From VRUE01 sp963704505 (GTDB lineage: Bacteria > Actinomycetota > Thermoleophilia > Solirubrobacterales > 70-9), in NCBI GenBank assembly GCA_963704505.1, contig OY969912.1, positions 1,178,001 to 1,242,000 on the forward strand: a DNA stretch of 64,000 bases. The letters are read 5' to 3'. Shown here in pieces: positions 1-8,169 of the stretch. A program made the position numbers and the translations under genes. Each line of letters begins with the position of its first letter. The stretch's first letter is position 1. The notes below the pieces were generated by a model. The model was not told the DNA's origin. It did not search any database and worked only from the letters and a program-made list of their open reading frames with translations.

Positions 1-593
1 AGCGGCGCGGGGTGCTTGGTGTTGTCCGGCTTGGACTTCCAGGTGAGGACGAGCGCGATGATCGCGACCGGGATGTTGACCCAGAAGATCGCCCGCCAGG
101 TCCACTCGACGAGGTAGCCGCCGGCGAGCGGGCCGATCGAGGTCAGGCCGCCGGTGATCGCGAAGAAGATCGCCATCGCGCGCCCTCGCTCACGGAGCGG
201 GAAGGCGCCGAGGACGATCGCCAGGGCGGCGGGGAACATGATCGCCGCGCCGGCGCCCTGGATCACGCGGAAGGTGATCAGCCAGGGCTCGTCGAGCGAG
301 CCGGTCGGCGTCGCCCCGCAGAGGGCAGAAGCGGTGGCGAAGACGATCACGCCGATCACGACCATCTTGCGGTGCCCGGCGATGTCGGCGAGGCGCCCGC
401 CGAAGGCGAAGAGGGCCGAGAGGGAGAGCAGGTAGCCGTTGACGATCCACTGGACCCCGGTCGCGGAGAGCGAGAGGTCGTCCTGGATGCTCGGGATCGC
501 GATCGCGACGATCGTCTGGTCGATGAATGTCATCGACACGGCGAAGATCATCGCCGCCAGGATCAGGGTCTTGTTGGTGCCTGAGTCCTTCAC
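1..593 (-). CDS. MFS drug/multidrug exporter, N-terminal part (runs off the left edge)
   Basis: About 197 residues of an inner-membrane proton-driven exporter of the DHA2 (EmrB/QacA) type. The visible part starts with GTG and gives a hydrophobic helix followed by VSMTFIDQTIVAIAIPSI, then TGVQWIVNGYLLSLSALFAF and GGRLADIAGHRKM, the motif-A loop between helices 2 and 3 of MFS proteins. A later ERGRAMAIFFAITG stretch matches the helix 5 region. The C-terminal two thirds lie outside the window. Its GTG start is only 21 bp from the divergent small gene; an internal ATG about 23 codons in is a weaker alternative because it would cut into helix 1. Substrate cannot be inferred. Confidence 0.85.
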   Translation of the reverse strand, partial: MKDSGTNKTLILAAMIFAVSMTFIDQTIVAIAIPSIQDDLSLSATGVQWIVNGYLLSLSALFAFGGRLADIAGHRKMVVIGVIVFATASALCGATPTGSLDEPWLITFRVIQGAGAAIMFPAALAIVLGAFPLRERGRAMAIFFAITGGLTSIGPLAGGYLVEWTWRAIFWVNIPVAIIALVLTWKSKPDNTKHPAP

Positions 594-614
594 GGTTTCG
601 ATAGTCTCGCGTCC

Positions 615-788
615 GTGCCCGACGTTTTCTGGATCGGACTGGTCATTTCCTGCGCCTGCGTGCTCGTCGGCTTCATCTCGGGAGTCAAATCCCGGACGAC
701 GGGTACGTTGACCGCTGTGGCGATTGGCGCCTACCTTGGCCTGATGGCCGGGTTTCCGCTCCTCGCCCTCGGGCTCGCAACCAGCTAG
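615..788 (+). CDS. Small two-helix membrane protein (57 aa), unknown function
   Basis: A short reading frame starting with GTG that encodes two hydrophobic segments: residues about 4-21 (FWIGLVISCACVLVGFIS) and about 32-54 (TAVAIGAYLGLMAGFPLLAL), separated by the basic turn VKSRTTG. No family recognised. Support: a -10-like TAGTCT at 602-607 lies 7 nt before the start, a pattern shared by many genes here, and its stop codon TAG forms part of the AGGAGG ribosome site of the next gene, suggesting translational coupling to the aldo/keto reductase. Divergent from the MFS gene. Confidence 0.5.
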   Translation: MPDVFWIGLVISCACVLVGFISGVKSRTTGTLTAVAIGAYLGLMAGFPLLALGLATS

Positions 789-792
789 GAGG
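787..792 (+). promoter_or_regulatory. Ribosome binding site that decides the aldo/keto reductase start
   Basis: A perfect AGGAGG sits 5 nt before GTG at 798. The alternative GTG at 792 overlaps the AGGAGG itself, so 798 is preferred. The site overlaps the stop codon of the upstream small gene. Confidence 0.7.
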
Positions 793-797
793 TGGCC

Positions 798-1622
798 GTG
801 ATCCCCAAGGTGACGCTGCACGACGGCGTCGAGATCCCCCAGCTCGGGTTCGGCGTCTTCCAGGTTCCGCCGGAGGACACCCAGGCGGTCGTGGAGGAGG
901 CGCTGGCCGCCGGCTACCGCCATATCGACACCGCTGCCGCCTACCGCAACGAGAAGGGCGTCGGCGCGGCGATCGAGGCTTCCGGGATTCCCCGCGAGGA
1001 GCTCTTCGTCACCACCAAGCTCTGGAACTCGGCGCAGGGCCTCGACACCACCCTCGAGGCATTCGAGAAGAGCCTCGGCCGCCTCGGTCTGGATCGCGTC
1101 GATCTCTACCTGATCCACTGGCCAGTGCCCTCGGAGGGCCTCTTCGTCGATACGTGGAAGGCCTTCGAACGGATCCACGCCGAGGGTCGCTCGCGCACGA
1201 TCGGCGTCTCGAACTTCCGCGTCGAGGACCTCGAGAAGCTCGAGGCCGAGACCGAGACGGCGCCGACCGTCAACCAGATCGAGCTGCACCCGGCCTTCCA
1301 CCAGAAAGAGCTCCGAGCCTGGCAGGGCGAGCACCGGATCGCGACCGAGGCCTGGAGCCCCCTGGGCCAAGGCGAGCTGCTCGGCGAGGCGCCGATCGTC
1401 GAGGTCGCGGGGCGGCACGGCAAGACGGCGGCGCAGGCGATCCTTCGCTGGCACATCCAGCTCGGCAACATCGTCTTCCCGAAATCGGCGACCCCGGAGC
1501 GGATCCGCGAGAACTTCGACGTCTTCGACTTCGAGTTGAGCGAGGACGAGATGGCCGCCTTCGAGCCGCTGGACACGGGCAGGCGCTTCGGGCCTGACCC
1601 GGCGACGTTTCTCGGCTCGTAG
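798..1622 (+). CDS. Aldo/keto reductase (AKR family, 2,5-diketo-D-gluconate reductase-like)
   Basis: NADPH-dependent cytosolic carbonyl reductase of the TIM-barrel AKR superfamily, 274 residues, normal for the AKR5/prokaryotic group. The catalytic tetrad is intact: Asp44 and Tyr49 (HIDTAAAYRNE), Lys74 (TTKLWN) and His107 (YLIHWP). The cofactor-binding end is also present: GVSNF, a NQIELHP strand, WSPLGQG, and FPKSATPERIRENFDVFDF near the C-terminus. Likely reduces aldehydes or keto-sugars; the true substrate is not visible. Translationally coupled to the small membrane protein upstream. The following reading frame begins within a few dozen bases of its stop. Confidence 0.93.
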   Translation: MIPKVTLHDGVEIPQLGFGVFQVPPEDTQAVVEEALAAGYRHIDTAAAYRNEKGVGAAIEASGIPREELFVTTKLWNSAQGLDTTLEAFEKSLGRLGLDRVDLYLIHWPVPSEGLFVDTWKAFERIHAEGRSRTIGVSNFRVEDLEKLEAETETAPTVNQIELHPAFHQKELRAWQGEHRIATEAWSPLGQGELLGEAPIVEVAGRHGKTAAQAILRWHIQLGNIVFPKSATPERIRENFDVFDFELSEDEMAAFEPLDTGRRFGPDPATFLGS

Positions 1623-1645
1623 AACGCTCGGCTGCGAACCGCGCG

Positions 1646-2314
1646 CTGCGCAAGAGCGGCGCCAGGGCGCGGCGCACCAACGCGGTCGCGGCGACCGCCT
1701 TCCTGGTTGGCGGCTCGCTCTTCGCGATCGGTGCGGCGCTGGCCCAGGCCGGCGTCGATGCGACCGCCTACTGCTCGGTCTACCTGGTCGGCGGCGTCTT
1801 CTTCAGCACCGGCGGCTATTCCTCGGTCCTGCTCGTCGTCAACCGGCCGCGGACCAACGCCGACGGAAGCGTGCGTCCGGAGCCCTGGCGTTGGTTCGGG
1901 CGCGAACCCAAGCGGATCGAGTGGCTCAGCGCCGCGGTCCTTTTCGCCGGCACCCTGGTCTTCGCGATCAACCTGGTCGACTCGTTCATCACCGGCCTCG
2001 GCGCCGGCGCCGAGGACCGGCTGGTCTGGTCCCCGGACATGATCGGCTGCTCGCTGTTCCTGATCTCAGGCCACCTGGCAATCGTCGAGATCGGCCACGG
2101 GCGTCGGGTCTTCCGCCCGCGTGAGCTCGAGTGGTGGATCGTCATGGTCAACCAGCTCGGCTCGGTCCTCTTCATGGTCGCCGCGATCGCCTCGTTCGTC
2201 AGGCCGGCGAACTCGGACGTCGTCAACATCGGCGTCGCCAACTGGGGGACCCTCACCGGCGCGCTCTGCTTCGCGGCCGCCGGATTCCTGCAGGAGTTCG
2301 AGCGCCCGGGCTAG
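1646..2314 (+). CDS. YrhK-like integral membrane protein (start unclear)
   Basis: Coding character and membrane segments begin soon after the preceding gene: TAFLVGGSLFAIGAALAQ, then VYLVGGVFFSTGGYSSVLLVVN, then after a hydrophilic linker (PEPWRWFGREPKRIEW) four more helices including FAGTLVFAINLVDSFITGL, MIGCSLFLISGHLAIVEI, ELEWWIVMVNQLGSVLFMV and GTLTGALCFAAAGFLQE. The GSxLFxIG/GGxFFxxGG layout resembles the YrhK domain. The frame has no ATG or GTG between the in-frame TGA at about 1598 and the helices; the coordinates use CTG at 1646 (222 aa). The first GTG is at 1871 and would remove two helices. Function unknown. Its stop TAG shares CTAG with the convergent gene. Confidence 0.6.
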   Translation: MRKSGARARRTNAVAATAFLVGGSLFAIGAALAQAGVDATAYCSVYLVGGVFFSTGGYSSVLLVVNRPRTNADGSVRPEPWRWFGREPKRIEWLSAAVLFAGTLVFAINLVDSFITGLGAGAEDRLVWSPDMIGCSLFLISGHLAIVEIGHGRRVFRPRELEWWIVMVNQLGSVLFMVAAIASFVRPANSDVVNIGVANWGTLTGALCFAAAGFLQEFERPG

Positions 2315-3492
2315 GCCTCGGCTTCGACGGTTTCCGGTCGGCGAATGTCGTGTCGCCCTTCGCCGTAGAGGCGGGTCTCATAGGCGATCATCGCCCAGAG
2401 CAGCACGTTGGGGATCGCCACCGCGACCAGCGCCGGGATCTCGGTGGCGACCGGGACCCCGATCAGGAGCGCGACGGCCAGGCCGAGGCGCTGGCGGTTG
2501 ATCGTGTGGACGTGCCGGTAGCGGAAGGCGACCAGTCCGAGCAGGTAGATCGCGGTGCCACCGAACAGCGCGAAGGCGGGCACGGCGTGCAGGTGATCTT
2601 CGAAGTGCCCGATCGTCGTCTTCAGGCCCAGCGCGGTGAGGACGATGCCGGCGACCATCACCATGTGGACGTAGGAGTAGGAGTCCCGCGCCATCTCGTT
2701 CTGGACCTTGCCGGGCTCGGCCTCGACCAGGCGGTTGGCGGAGACGATCGCGACGATGTCGAAGTAGATCCACCACATCGCCGCGGCGAGTGAGACGCCG
2801 AGGATCGCGGCGGTGCCGATTCCCAGGGTGAGCTGATCGGAGGCGCCGACCCCGATCGCGACGATCGACTCGCCCAGGGCGATGATCACGATCAGCCCGT
2901 GGCGCTCGGCGAAGTGGCGCGGCGACAGTTTCCAGCCGGCCGAGCCGAAGAGGTAGGGGCCGCCCATGTCGAGGACGAGCGCGAGCAGCCAGAGGGCGCC
3001 CTGGGCGAGCCCGTCGAAAAGCGAGGCGGCGGCCAGCAGGCCGACCGCGACCGCGGTGCTGGCGGCGAGGCCGAGGACCGAGTGGCGGAGCCCGTCGTCC
3101 TCGGGGCTGGCGAGCATGAACAGGGCGATCTGCGCCGCGCGCACGATCGCGTAGAAGACGACGAAGGTGAGGGCGAGGCTGTCGAACGCCTCGGGCACGC
3201 AGAGGGAGACGATCAGGAGCGCCGCCATCGCCCCGAACATGACCAGCCGCACCGCGCCCTCCTCGGGGTCGATGACGCTGGTCAGCCAGGCGTAGCCGAC
3301 CCAGGTCCACCAGAGGATGCAGAGCACGAGCATGCCCTGCACGAGGCCCGACCAGCTCGGGTGGTGGGACATCAGCGCCGTGCACTGGGTCAGCGCGAGG
3401 ACGAAGACGAGGTCGAAGAAGAGCTCGAGCGGGGTGACCTGGTCACCCTCGCGAAGCGCCGGGGAGAGCCGGGAGTGTCCATCGTCAGGCAT
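2311..3492 (-). CDS. Low temperature requirement A (LtrA) family membrane protein
   Basis: A 393-residue protein with about 10-12 membrane helices. Family hallmarks are near the N-terminus: TPLELFFDLVFVLALTQ, then LCILWWTWVGYAWLTSVID, and later FAERHGLIVIIALGESIVAIGVG, the LtrA signature. LtrA was named for cold growth in Listeria; the biochemical role is not known. ATG at 3492 was chosen because the family start motif follows within 30 residues and because it overlaps the stop of the upstream MFS gene by 8 nt, so the two are probably co-translated. A longer upstream frame is antisense/out-of-frame to the MFS gene and is not protein-like. Confidence 0.9.
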   Translation of the reverse strand: MPDDGHSRLSPALREGDQVTPLELFFDLVFVLALTQCTALMSHHPSWSGLVQGMLVLCILWWTWVGYAWLTSVIDPEEGAVRLVMFGAMAALLIVSLCVPEAFDSLALTFVVFYAIVRAAQIALFMLASPEDDGLRHSVLGLAASTAVAVGLLAAASLFDGLAQGALWLLALVLDMGGPYLFGSAGWKLSPRHFAERHGLIVIIALGESIVAIGVGASDQLTLGIGTAAILGVSLAAAMWWIYFDIVAIVSANRLVEAEPGKVQNEMARDSYSYVHMVMVAGIVLTALGLKTTIGHFEDHLHAVPAFALFGGTAIYLLGLVAFRYRHVHTINRQRLGLAVALLIGVPVATEIPALVAVAIPNVLLWAMIAYETRLYGEGRHDIRRPETVEAEA

Positions 3493-5038
3493 CTTCGGCG
3501 TTATACCGCTCGAGCAGCGCCTCCTCCTCGTCTCCCTTCGGGAATTTGAAGAAGACCAGCGTCGCGCCGAGCAGGATCGCGACGATGCCGGCGGTGTAGG
3601 CCCACTGGTCACCCTGGAGGAACGAGGTCTTGGCGGCGGCGATGATCTGTTCTGAGTGTCGCGGGTAGCGGCCGGCGAGATCGGCGGCGCTGGAGAAGGA
3701 CTTGGTGAGGACGCCTTCGACGTTTTCGGAGATCTGGGCCTGGTCGGGTGCGGAGGAGATCGCCGCGCTGGCCGCGGCCGCGTAGCCCGCCGTCAGCAGG
3801 GCGCCGAAGATCGACTGCATGATCGCCCCGCCGAGGTCGCGCTGGAGGTCGGCGGTCCCCGACGCCATCCCGGCGCGCCGGACGGGCACCGACCCGGTCA
3901 GCGAATGCGACGCGGGGGTGCCGGCGAAGCCGACCCCGGTCCCGATCAGCGCGTAGCCGAGGCCGACCTTCCAGTATTCGGCCCCCTCCTTCCAGAGCAG
4001 CAGCATCGTCAGGAAGCCGAGTACGCAGAAGACGTAGCCGATCAGCAGGGTGAAGCGCGCCCCGCGCGACTCGATCAGTTTCGCCGAGCGCGGCGCGACG
4101 ATCACCATCATCACCGCCGCGGGCAGGATCGCGAGGCCCGAGTCGAGGGTCGAGTAGTCGAGAACGTTCTGGAGGAACTGCTGGCCGATGAACATCGCGC
4201 CCATCAGCGAGCCGAAGACGATGATCCCGGCGCAGGCAGCGACCCAGAAGATCCGTCGAGCGGCGACGTCGAGGTCGTAGAGGGGCGAGGTCGCCCTTCG
4301 CTGGCGGATGACGAAGGCCGCCGCCGCCGCCAGCGCGACCAGCCCGAGGCCGATCGCGACTGCTCCCTTGCCCGGCACCGGCGCCAGGTTGATGCCGAGG
4401 ACGACGGCCGCGACCAGGAGGATCGAGAGGACGCCACCGAGGTTGTCGACGGGCTCCGTCGCCTCGTTGACGTGGGCGGGCACGTAGCGCCAGGCCATGA
4501 AGAGGGCGACGACCGCCAGCGGCAGCGTCACGAGGAAGACAGAGCCCCAGTCGAACTGCTCGAGGAGCGCGCCGGAGAGCAGCGGCCCGAGCGAGGCAAT
4601 CGCGCCGCCGATCGCCGACCAGAGCGCGATCGAGCGTGTCCGCGCTGCCCCGGACCAGAGTGCCGTGATCAGGGCCAGGGTGGTCGGGTACGCCATCCCG
4701 GCGGCGACTCCGCCGAACAGCCGGGCGATGAAGAGGACGCCGTCGGAGGGAGCGAGGCCGGCGAGCAGGGAGGCGGGGATCGTCAGCCCCATCCCCAGCA
4801 TCAGCATCATCTTGCGCCCGTAGCGGTCGCCCAGGGCGCCGAGGTAGAGGACCGACGTCGCCAGCCCGAGGCTGTATCCGACGGCGATCAGGTTGAGCGT
4901 CGTCTGGCCGGAGTCGAAGGCCTTGCCGATGTCCGGCAGGGCGACGTTGGCGACCGCGAGATTCAGATTCGCGACGGCTGCGACCAGGATCAGCGATGCG
5001 AGAACGAGGCCGGCTCGCTTCGGGCTGCTCGACTCCAC
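3485..5038 (-). CDS. MFS transporter, DHA2 (14-helix EmrB/QacA-like) family
   Basis: A 517-residue inner-membrane exporter with about 14 hydrophobic helices, the length typical for DHA2 drug:proton antiporters. Motif A appears as GDRYGRK at residues 70-76 after helix 2; helix 1 carries the ANLNLAVANVALPDIG signature in which an expected acidic residue is absent; SALW-type and GTGVGFAGTP sequences mark later helices (motif C-like). The C-terminal tail is charged. GTG start. Overlaps LtrA by 8 nt and is divergent from the MBL hydrolase 55 bp away. Substrate unknown. Confidence 0.9.
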   Translation of the reverse strand: MESSSPKRAGLVLASLILVAAVANLNLAVANVALPDIGKAFDSGQTTLNLIAVGYSLGLATSVLYLGALGDRYGRKMMLMLGMGLTIPASLLAGLAPSDGVLFIARLFGGVAAGMAYPTTLALITALWSGAARTRSIALWSAIGGAIASLGPLLSGALLEQFDWGSVFLVTLPLAVVALFMAWRYVPAHVNEATEPVDNLGGVLSILLVAAVVLGINLAPVPGKGAVAIGLGLVALAAAAAFVIRQRRATSPLYDLDVAARRIFWVAACAGIIVFGSLMGAMFIGQQFLQNVLDYSTLDSGLAILPAAVMMVIVAPRSAKLIESRGARFTLLIGYVFCVLGFLTMLLLWKEGAEYWKVGLGYALIGTGVGFAGTPASHSLTGSVPVRRAGMASGTADLQRDLGGAIMQSIFGALLTAGYAAAASAAISSAPDQAQISENVEGVLTKSFSSAADLAGRYPRHSEQIIAAAKTSFLQGDQWAYTAGIVAILLGATLVFFKFPKGDEEEALLERYNAEDA

Positions 5039-5093
5039 CGGTGGAACTTATCCCGTCGCGCGGAGGGTCGGCTCGCCCTGAGAGGATGGGACG

Positions 5094-6089
5094 ATGAGCG
5101 ACCGCAAGCCGGAGGCGCCGCGGGGGGAACGGGTGCTGCCCGGTGTCTGGCGGCTGCGCCTGGCGCTTCCCTGGCCGGGGGTCCCACACGGCAACGTCTG
5201 GGTGGTCGCCGCCGACGGCGGCATCGTCCTCTTCGACACCGGGATCGGCGGCAAGGGGCGGATGCGCCAGCTAGAACTCGCCCTCAGCCAGGTCGGCTTC
5301 GGGATCGAGGACGTCCGCCTGCTCGTCTGCACCCACTCCCACACCGACCACTACGGCCTGGCGGCCCCGATCCTCGAGGCCGCCGGATGCGAGCTCTGGA
5401 TGCACCCGGCCTGGGAGCATGTGCGCCTGCTCGCCGACGACCCCGTGGCGGCGCTCGAGCAGCGGATCGAGGTTGCCCGCCAGAGCGGCGTCCCGGCCGA
5501 GGCGCTGGAGCGCTATCGCGAGGCGCGCAGCGACGGAGAGACCGGCGTCGACGCGATCGTCGAGCCCGACCGTGAGCTGCTGCCCGGGGTGGAGGTCGAG
5601 ACCGACCTCGGAACCTGGCAGGTCTATGAGACACCCGGCCACGCGCCGTCCCACGTAGTCCTACACCAGCCGGAGCGCAAGCTGCTGATCTCGGGCGACC
5701 ACCTGCTCGGTCGCACGGTGCTCTTCTTCGACCACGGCCACTCGCCCGACCCGCTGGGCGAGTTCATCGGCAGCCTCGACCGGGTCGAGCCCCTCGAGGT
5801 CGACCTCTGCCTTCCCGGCCACGGCCGTCCCTTCCGCGATCCCGAGGTGAAGATCGCCGAGGCGCGCCGTCAGGTCGACGAGCTGATCGGGAAAGTGCGG
5901 CGCTCGCTGGGGGAGGGGGAGAAGACAGCCTTCGAGATAGTCGGCGAGATCATCGGCGAGGACAACCTCAACACCCCGGTCAGCGCCTGGGTCCTGCAGA
6001 TCGTCCTCTCAACCCTCGATCACCTGGTGATCCTCGGGGAGGTCGGCGTGGTCGACGGGTCCGATCCGAGGCGCTGGGCCCTCCAGTAG
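5094..6089 (+). CDS. Metallo-beta-lactamase-fold hydrolase
   Basis: A 331-residue soluble hydrolase. The di-metal site is complete: THSHTDH at residues 80-86 (HxHxDH), a second His in TPGHAPSHVVL, Asp in SGDHLLG, and the last His in LPGHGRPF. The C-terminal about 80 residues (KTAFEIVGEIIGEDN... LSTLDHLVILGEVG) resemble the winged-helix-like tail found in LACTB2-type and MBL hydrolases acting on thioesters or RNA. Substrate cannot be named. It is followed after 10 bp by the SRPBCC gene; its own stop TAG is also the first half of that gene's -10-like box. Confidence 0.9.
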   Translation: MSDRKPEAPRGERVLPGVWRLRLALPWPGVPHGNVWVVAADGGIVLFDTGIGGKGRMRQLELALSQVGFGIEDVRLLVCTHSHTDHYGLAAPILEAAGCELWMHPAWEHVRLLADDPVAALEQRIEVARQSGVPAEALERYREARSDGETGVDAIVEPDRELLPGVEVETDLGTWQVYETPGHAPSHVVLHQPERKLLISGDHLLGRTVLFFDHGHSPDPLGEFIGSLDRVEPLEVDLCLPGHGRPFRDPEVKIAEARRQVDELIGKVRRSLGEGEKTAFEIVGEIIGEDNLNTPVSAWVLQIVLSTLDHLVILGEVGVVDGSDPRRWALQ

Positions 6090-6099
6090 CCTCCGGCGC

Positions 6100-6549
6100 A
6101 TGGCCAGTTTCACCCTGGTGCGCGACATCGCGGCCCCCGCGCAGACGATCTTCGACGTGCTCGTCGACCATCGCGGCTACGCCGCGATCACGCCCGTTCG
6201 CAAGTCGACGCTCGAGCGCGAGGGCGAGCCGGCCCCGAACGGCGTCGGCGCGATCCGGGTGCTGAGCACGGTCGGCCCGCCCCTGCGCGAGGAAATCCTC
6301 ACCTACGAGGAGCCGAGCCGCTTCTCCTACGTGCTGCTCTCCGGCCTGCCGGTGCGCGACCACGTCGGCACGGTCGAGCTCACTCCACAGGGGGAGGGGA
6401 CGACCCGGCTGACCTACGCCGTGCGGACAATCCCGACGGTCCCGGTGGTCGGCGGCGTGGTGGTGGAGGTGGTCAAGCTCGGGGTCAAGCAGCTCCTCGG
6501 CGGCGTCTCCGCCGAGGCCGAGCGCCGCGCCGGCGCGGCGAATGGCTGA
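6100..6549 (+). CDS. SRPBCC-family (polyketide cyclase/START-like) protein
   Basis: A 149-residue helix-grip protein that would bind a hydrophobic ligand in a central cavity. Features: N-terminal strand SFTLVRDIAAPAQTIFDVLVDH, the turn around RVLSTVGPPLREEI, YEEPSRFSYVLLSGLP, and a strand-rich middle ending in a long C-terminal helix (VEVVKLGVKQLLGG...AERRAG). No catalytic residues can be assigned. No Shine-Dalgarno precedes the ATG; instead TAGCCT lies 7 nt upstream, suggesting a leaderless transcript. Overlaps the next gene by 8 nt (ATGGCTGA). Confidence 0.82.
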   Translation: MASFTLVRDIAAPAQTIFDVLVDHRGYAAITPVRKSTLEREGEPAPNGVGAIRVLSTVGPPLREEILTYEEPSRFSYVLLSGLPVRDHVGTVELTPQGEGTTRLTYAVRTIPTVPVVGGVVVEVVKLGVKQLLGGVSAEAERRAGAANG

Positions 6550-8086
6550 GAAGCCGAAGAAACCGGCGCAGCCGAAGAAGGACGAGAAGGCGCGGAAACC
6601 GACGCCGCCGAAGAAGGACGAGAAGGCGGCGGGGGGCGGGCCGTCGAAGTCGAGAAAGGCCTGGGCCTGGCTCCTGGCGACCGGCAAGGAGCTTCGCCAC
6701 CCGAAGAAGTTCTGGAACGATCACCGGCGCATCTGCCTCGGGGCCGCCGCGGTCCTGGTGCTCGGGATCGTCGGCGCGGCGGTCGCCTACGAGGCGCTCA
6801 AGCGGCCCGGGGACGTTCACAACGAAGACGCGGTCTTCAAGCCGGAAAAACCGAAACGGGAAGTGACGAAAACGGTCGGCTGGCCGCTCTACGGCTACGA
6901 CCGCGCCCGCACCCGATACCTGCCGGCCGAGGGCGTCAGCCCTCCCTTCCGCGACCTCTGGCGCTACACCGAGCGGCCGCTGCTCGAGTTTCCGCCGGTC
7001 CTCGCCGGCGGCCGGCTCTTTCTGGTCAACAACAGCGGCTTCGCGATCTCGATCGACGCCGACACCGGCAAAGAGCTCTGGAAACGGCGGATCGGGACCC
7101 TCAACGCGTCCTCTCCGGCCTACTCCCGCCACCGCCTCTACATCGTCAACCTGGTCCCCGGGCACATCGTCAAGCTCGACGCGCGCACCGGCCGGATCAT
7201 CTGGAAACGGAGCCTGCCGGGCCGGGCCGAGTCCTCACCGCTGGTGATCGACAACACCGTCTACTTCGGCTGCGAAGACGGCAACCTCTACGCGCTCAAC
7301 ACGTTCAACGGCAAAGTGCGCTGGTCGACCCAGCTGGCCGGGGCGATCAAGTCGGCGCCCGCCTACTACGGCGGGACCCTCTACGTCGGCGACTACGGCG
7401 GCGACATGAACGCCGTCGACGCGAAAACGGGAGCCCTCAAGTGGCAGAGCGGCAGCCTCGGGCCCGGCTTCGGGGGGACGGGCGAGTTCTACTCGACCCC
7501 GGCGGTCGCCTTCGGCCGGGTCTACGCCGGCAACAATGACTCTCGCGTCTACAGCTTCGACCTCTCCGACGGCGAGCTTGCCTGGAGCTACTCGACCGGC
7601 GGCTACGTCTACTCGGGGCCGACCGTCGCCCGCACCCGCCACACCGGCCCGACCGTCTACATCGGCTCCTTCGACGGCAACGTCTACGCGCTCAACGCCA
7701 AGGACGGCGAACCGCGCTGGATTGCGTCGGCCGGCGGCCCGGTGATCGGCTCGCTGACCGCGGTCGGCAACATCGTCTACGCGGCCGAGTTCGACGGCAC
7801 TTCGACCACCGGCTTCTCGATGAAGACCGGCCGGCCGGTCTTCCACTATCCCCGCGGCACCTACACGCCGGTCATCTCCGACGGCCGCCGGATCTACCTG
7901 ATCGGCTACTCGAGCATCAGCGCTCTAGAACCGATCCGGTACCGCACCGGCGTCGGCAAAGCCCAGGTCGCCCCGGCGACCGAGCCCCGCCCGGCCCAGT
8001 CGGCAAAAACGCCCGCCGCACCGCCGGGGAAAACGCCCGCCGCACCGCCGGGGAAAACACCCGCCCGACCTTCCAAAGAGAATTAA
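6542..8086 (+). CDS. Membrane-anchored PQQ-type beta-propeller protein
   Basis: 514 residues. The first 40 are Lys/Pro-rich and cytoplasmic, with repeats of KKDEKA; one membrane helix follows (ICLGAAAVLVLGIVGAAVAYEAL). The rest is extracytoplasmic: six to eight propeller blades with the PQQ-repeat signature (GNLYALN, TGRIIWK, GNVYALNAKDGEPRW, SIDADTGKELWKR). The tail has a low-complexity repeat, KTPAAPPG twice and a variant. The fold is a scaffold similar to BamB or PQQ dehydrogenases, but no PQQ-binding catalytic residues are evident, so an enzymatic role is not claimed. Translationally coupled to the SRPBCC gene. Confidence 0.88.
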   Translation: MAEKPKKPAQPKKDEKARKPTPPKKDEKAAGGGPSKSRKAWAWLLATGKELRHPKKFWNDHRRICLGAAAVLVLGIVGAAVAYEALKRPGDVHNEDAVFKPEKPKREVTKTVGWPLYGYDRARTRYLPAEGVSPPFRDLWRYTERPLLEFPPVLAGGRLFLVNNSGFAISIDADTGKELWKRRIGTLNASSPAYSRHRLYIVNLVPGHIVKLDARTGRIIWKRSLPGRAESSPLVIDNTVYFGCEDGNLYALNTFNGKVRWSTQLAGAIKSAPAYYGGTLYVGDYGGDMNAVDAKTGALKWQSGSLGPGFGGTGEFYSTPAVAFGRVYAGNNDSRVYSFDLSDGELAWSYSTGGYVYSGPTVARTRHTGPTVYIGSFDGNVYALNAKDGEPRWIASAGGPVIGSLTAVGNIVYAAEFDGTSTTGFSMKTGRPVFHYPRGTYTPVISDGRRIYLIGYSSISALEPIRYRTGVGKAQVAPATEPRPAQSAKTPAAPPGKTPAAPPGKTPARPSKEN

Positions 8087-8105
8087 GCGGCCCCCGGACG
8101 CGGAA

Positions 8106-8147
8106 GCGGGGGCGCGTGGCCTCCGGTGATCATCAGCGCGCCCCCGC
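8106..8147. terminator. Hairpin between convergent genes, probable bidirectional terminator
   Basis: An 11-bp perfect inverted repeat, GCGGGGGCGCG at 8106-8116 and CGCGCCCCCGC at 8137-8147, with a 20-nt loop, lies in the 83-bp gap between two convergent genes. No clear T-run, so rho-independent function is only likely, not shown. Confidence 0.5.
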
Positions 8148-8169
8148 GAGAGCGGAGGAGGCCGCGCTA

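Noticed and set aside
3656..5575. A 639-codon open frame on the plus strand
   Set aside because: Mirror of the MFS transporter and out-of-frame with the MBL hydrolase; composition is repetitive Arg/Asp/Gly with no motif.
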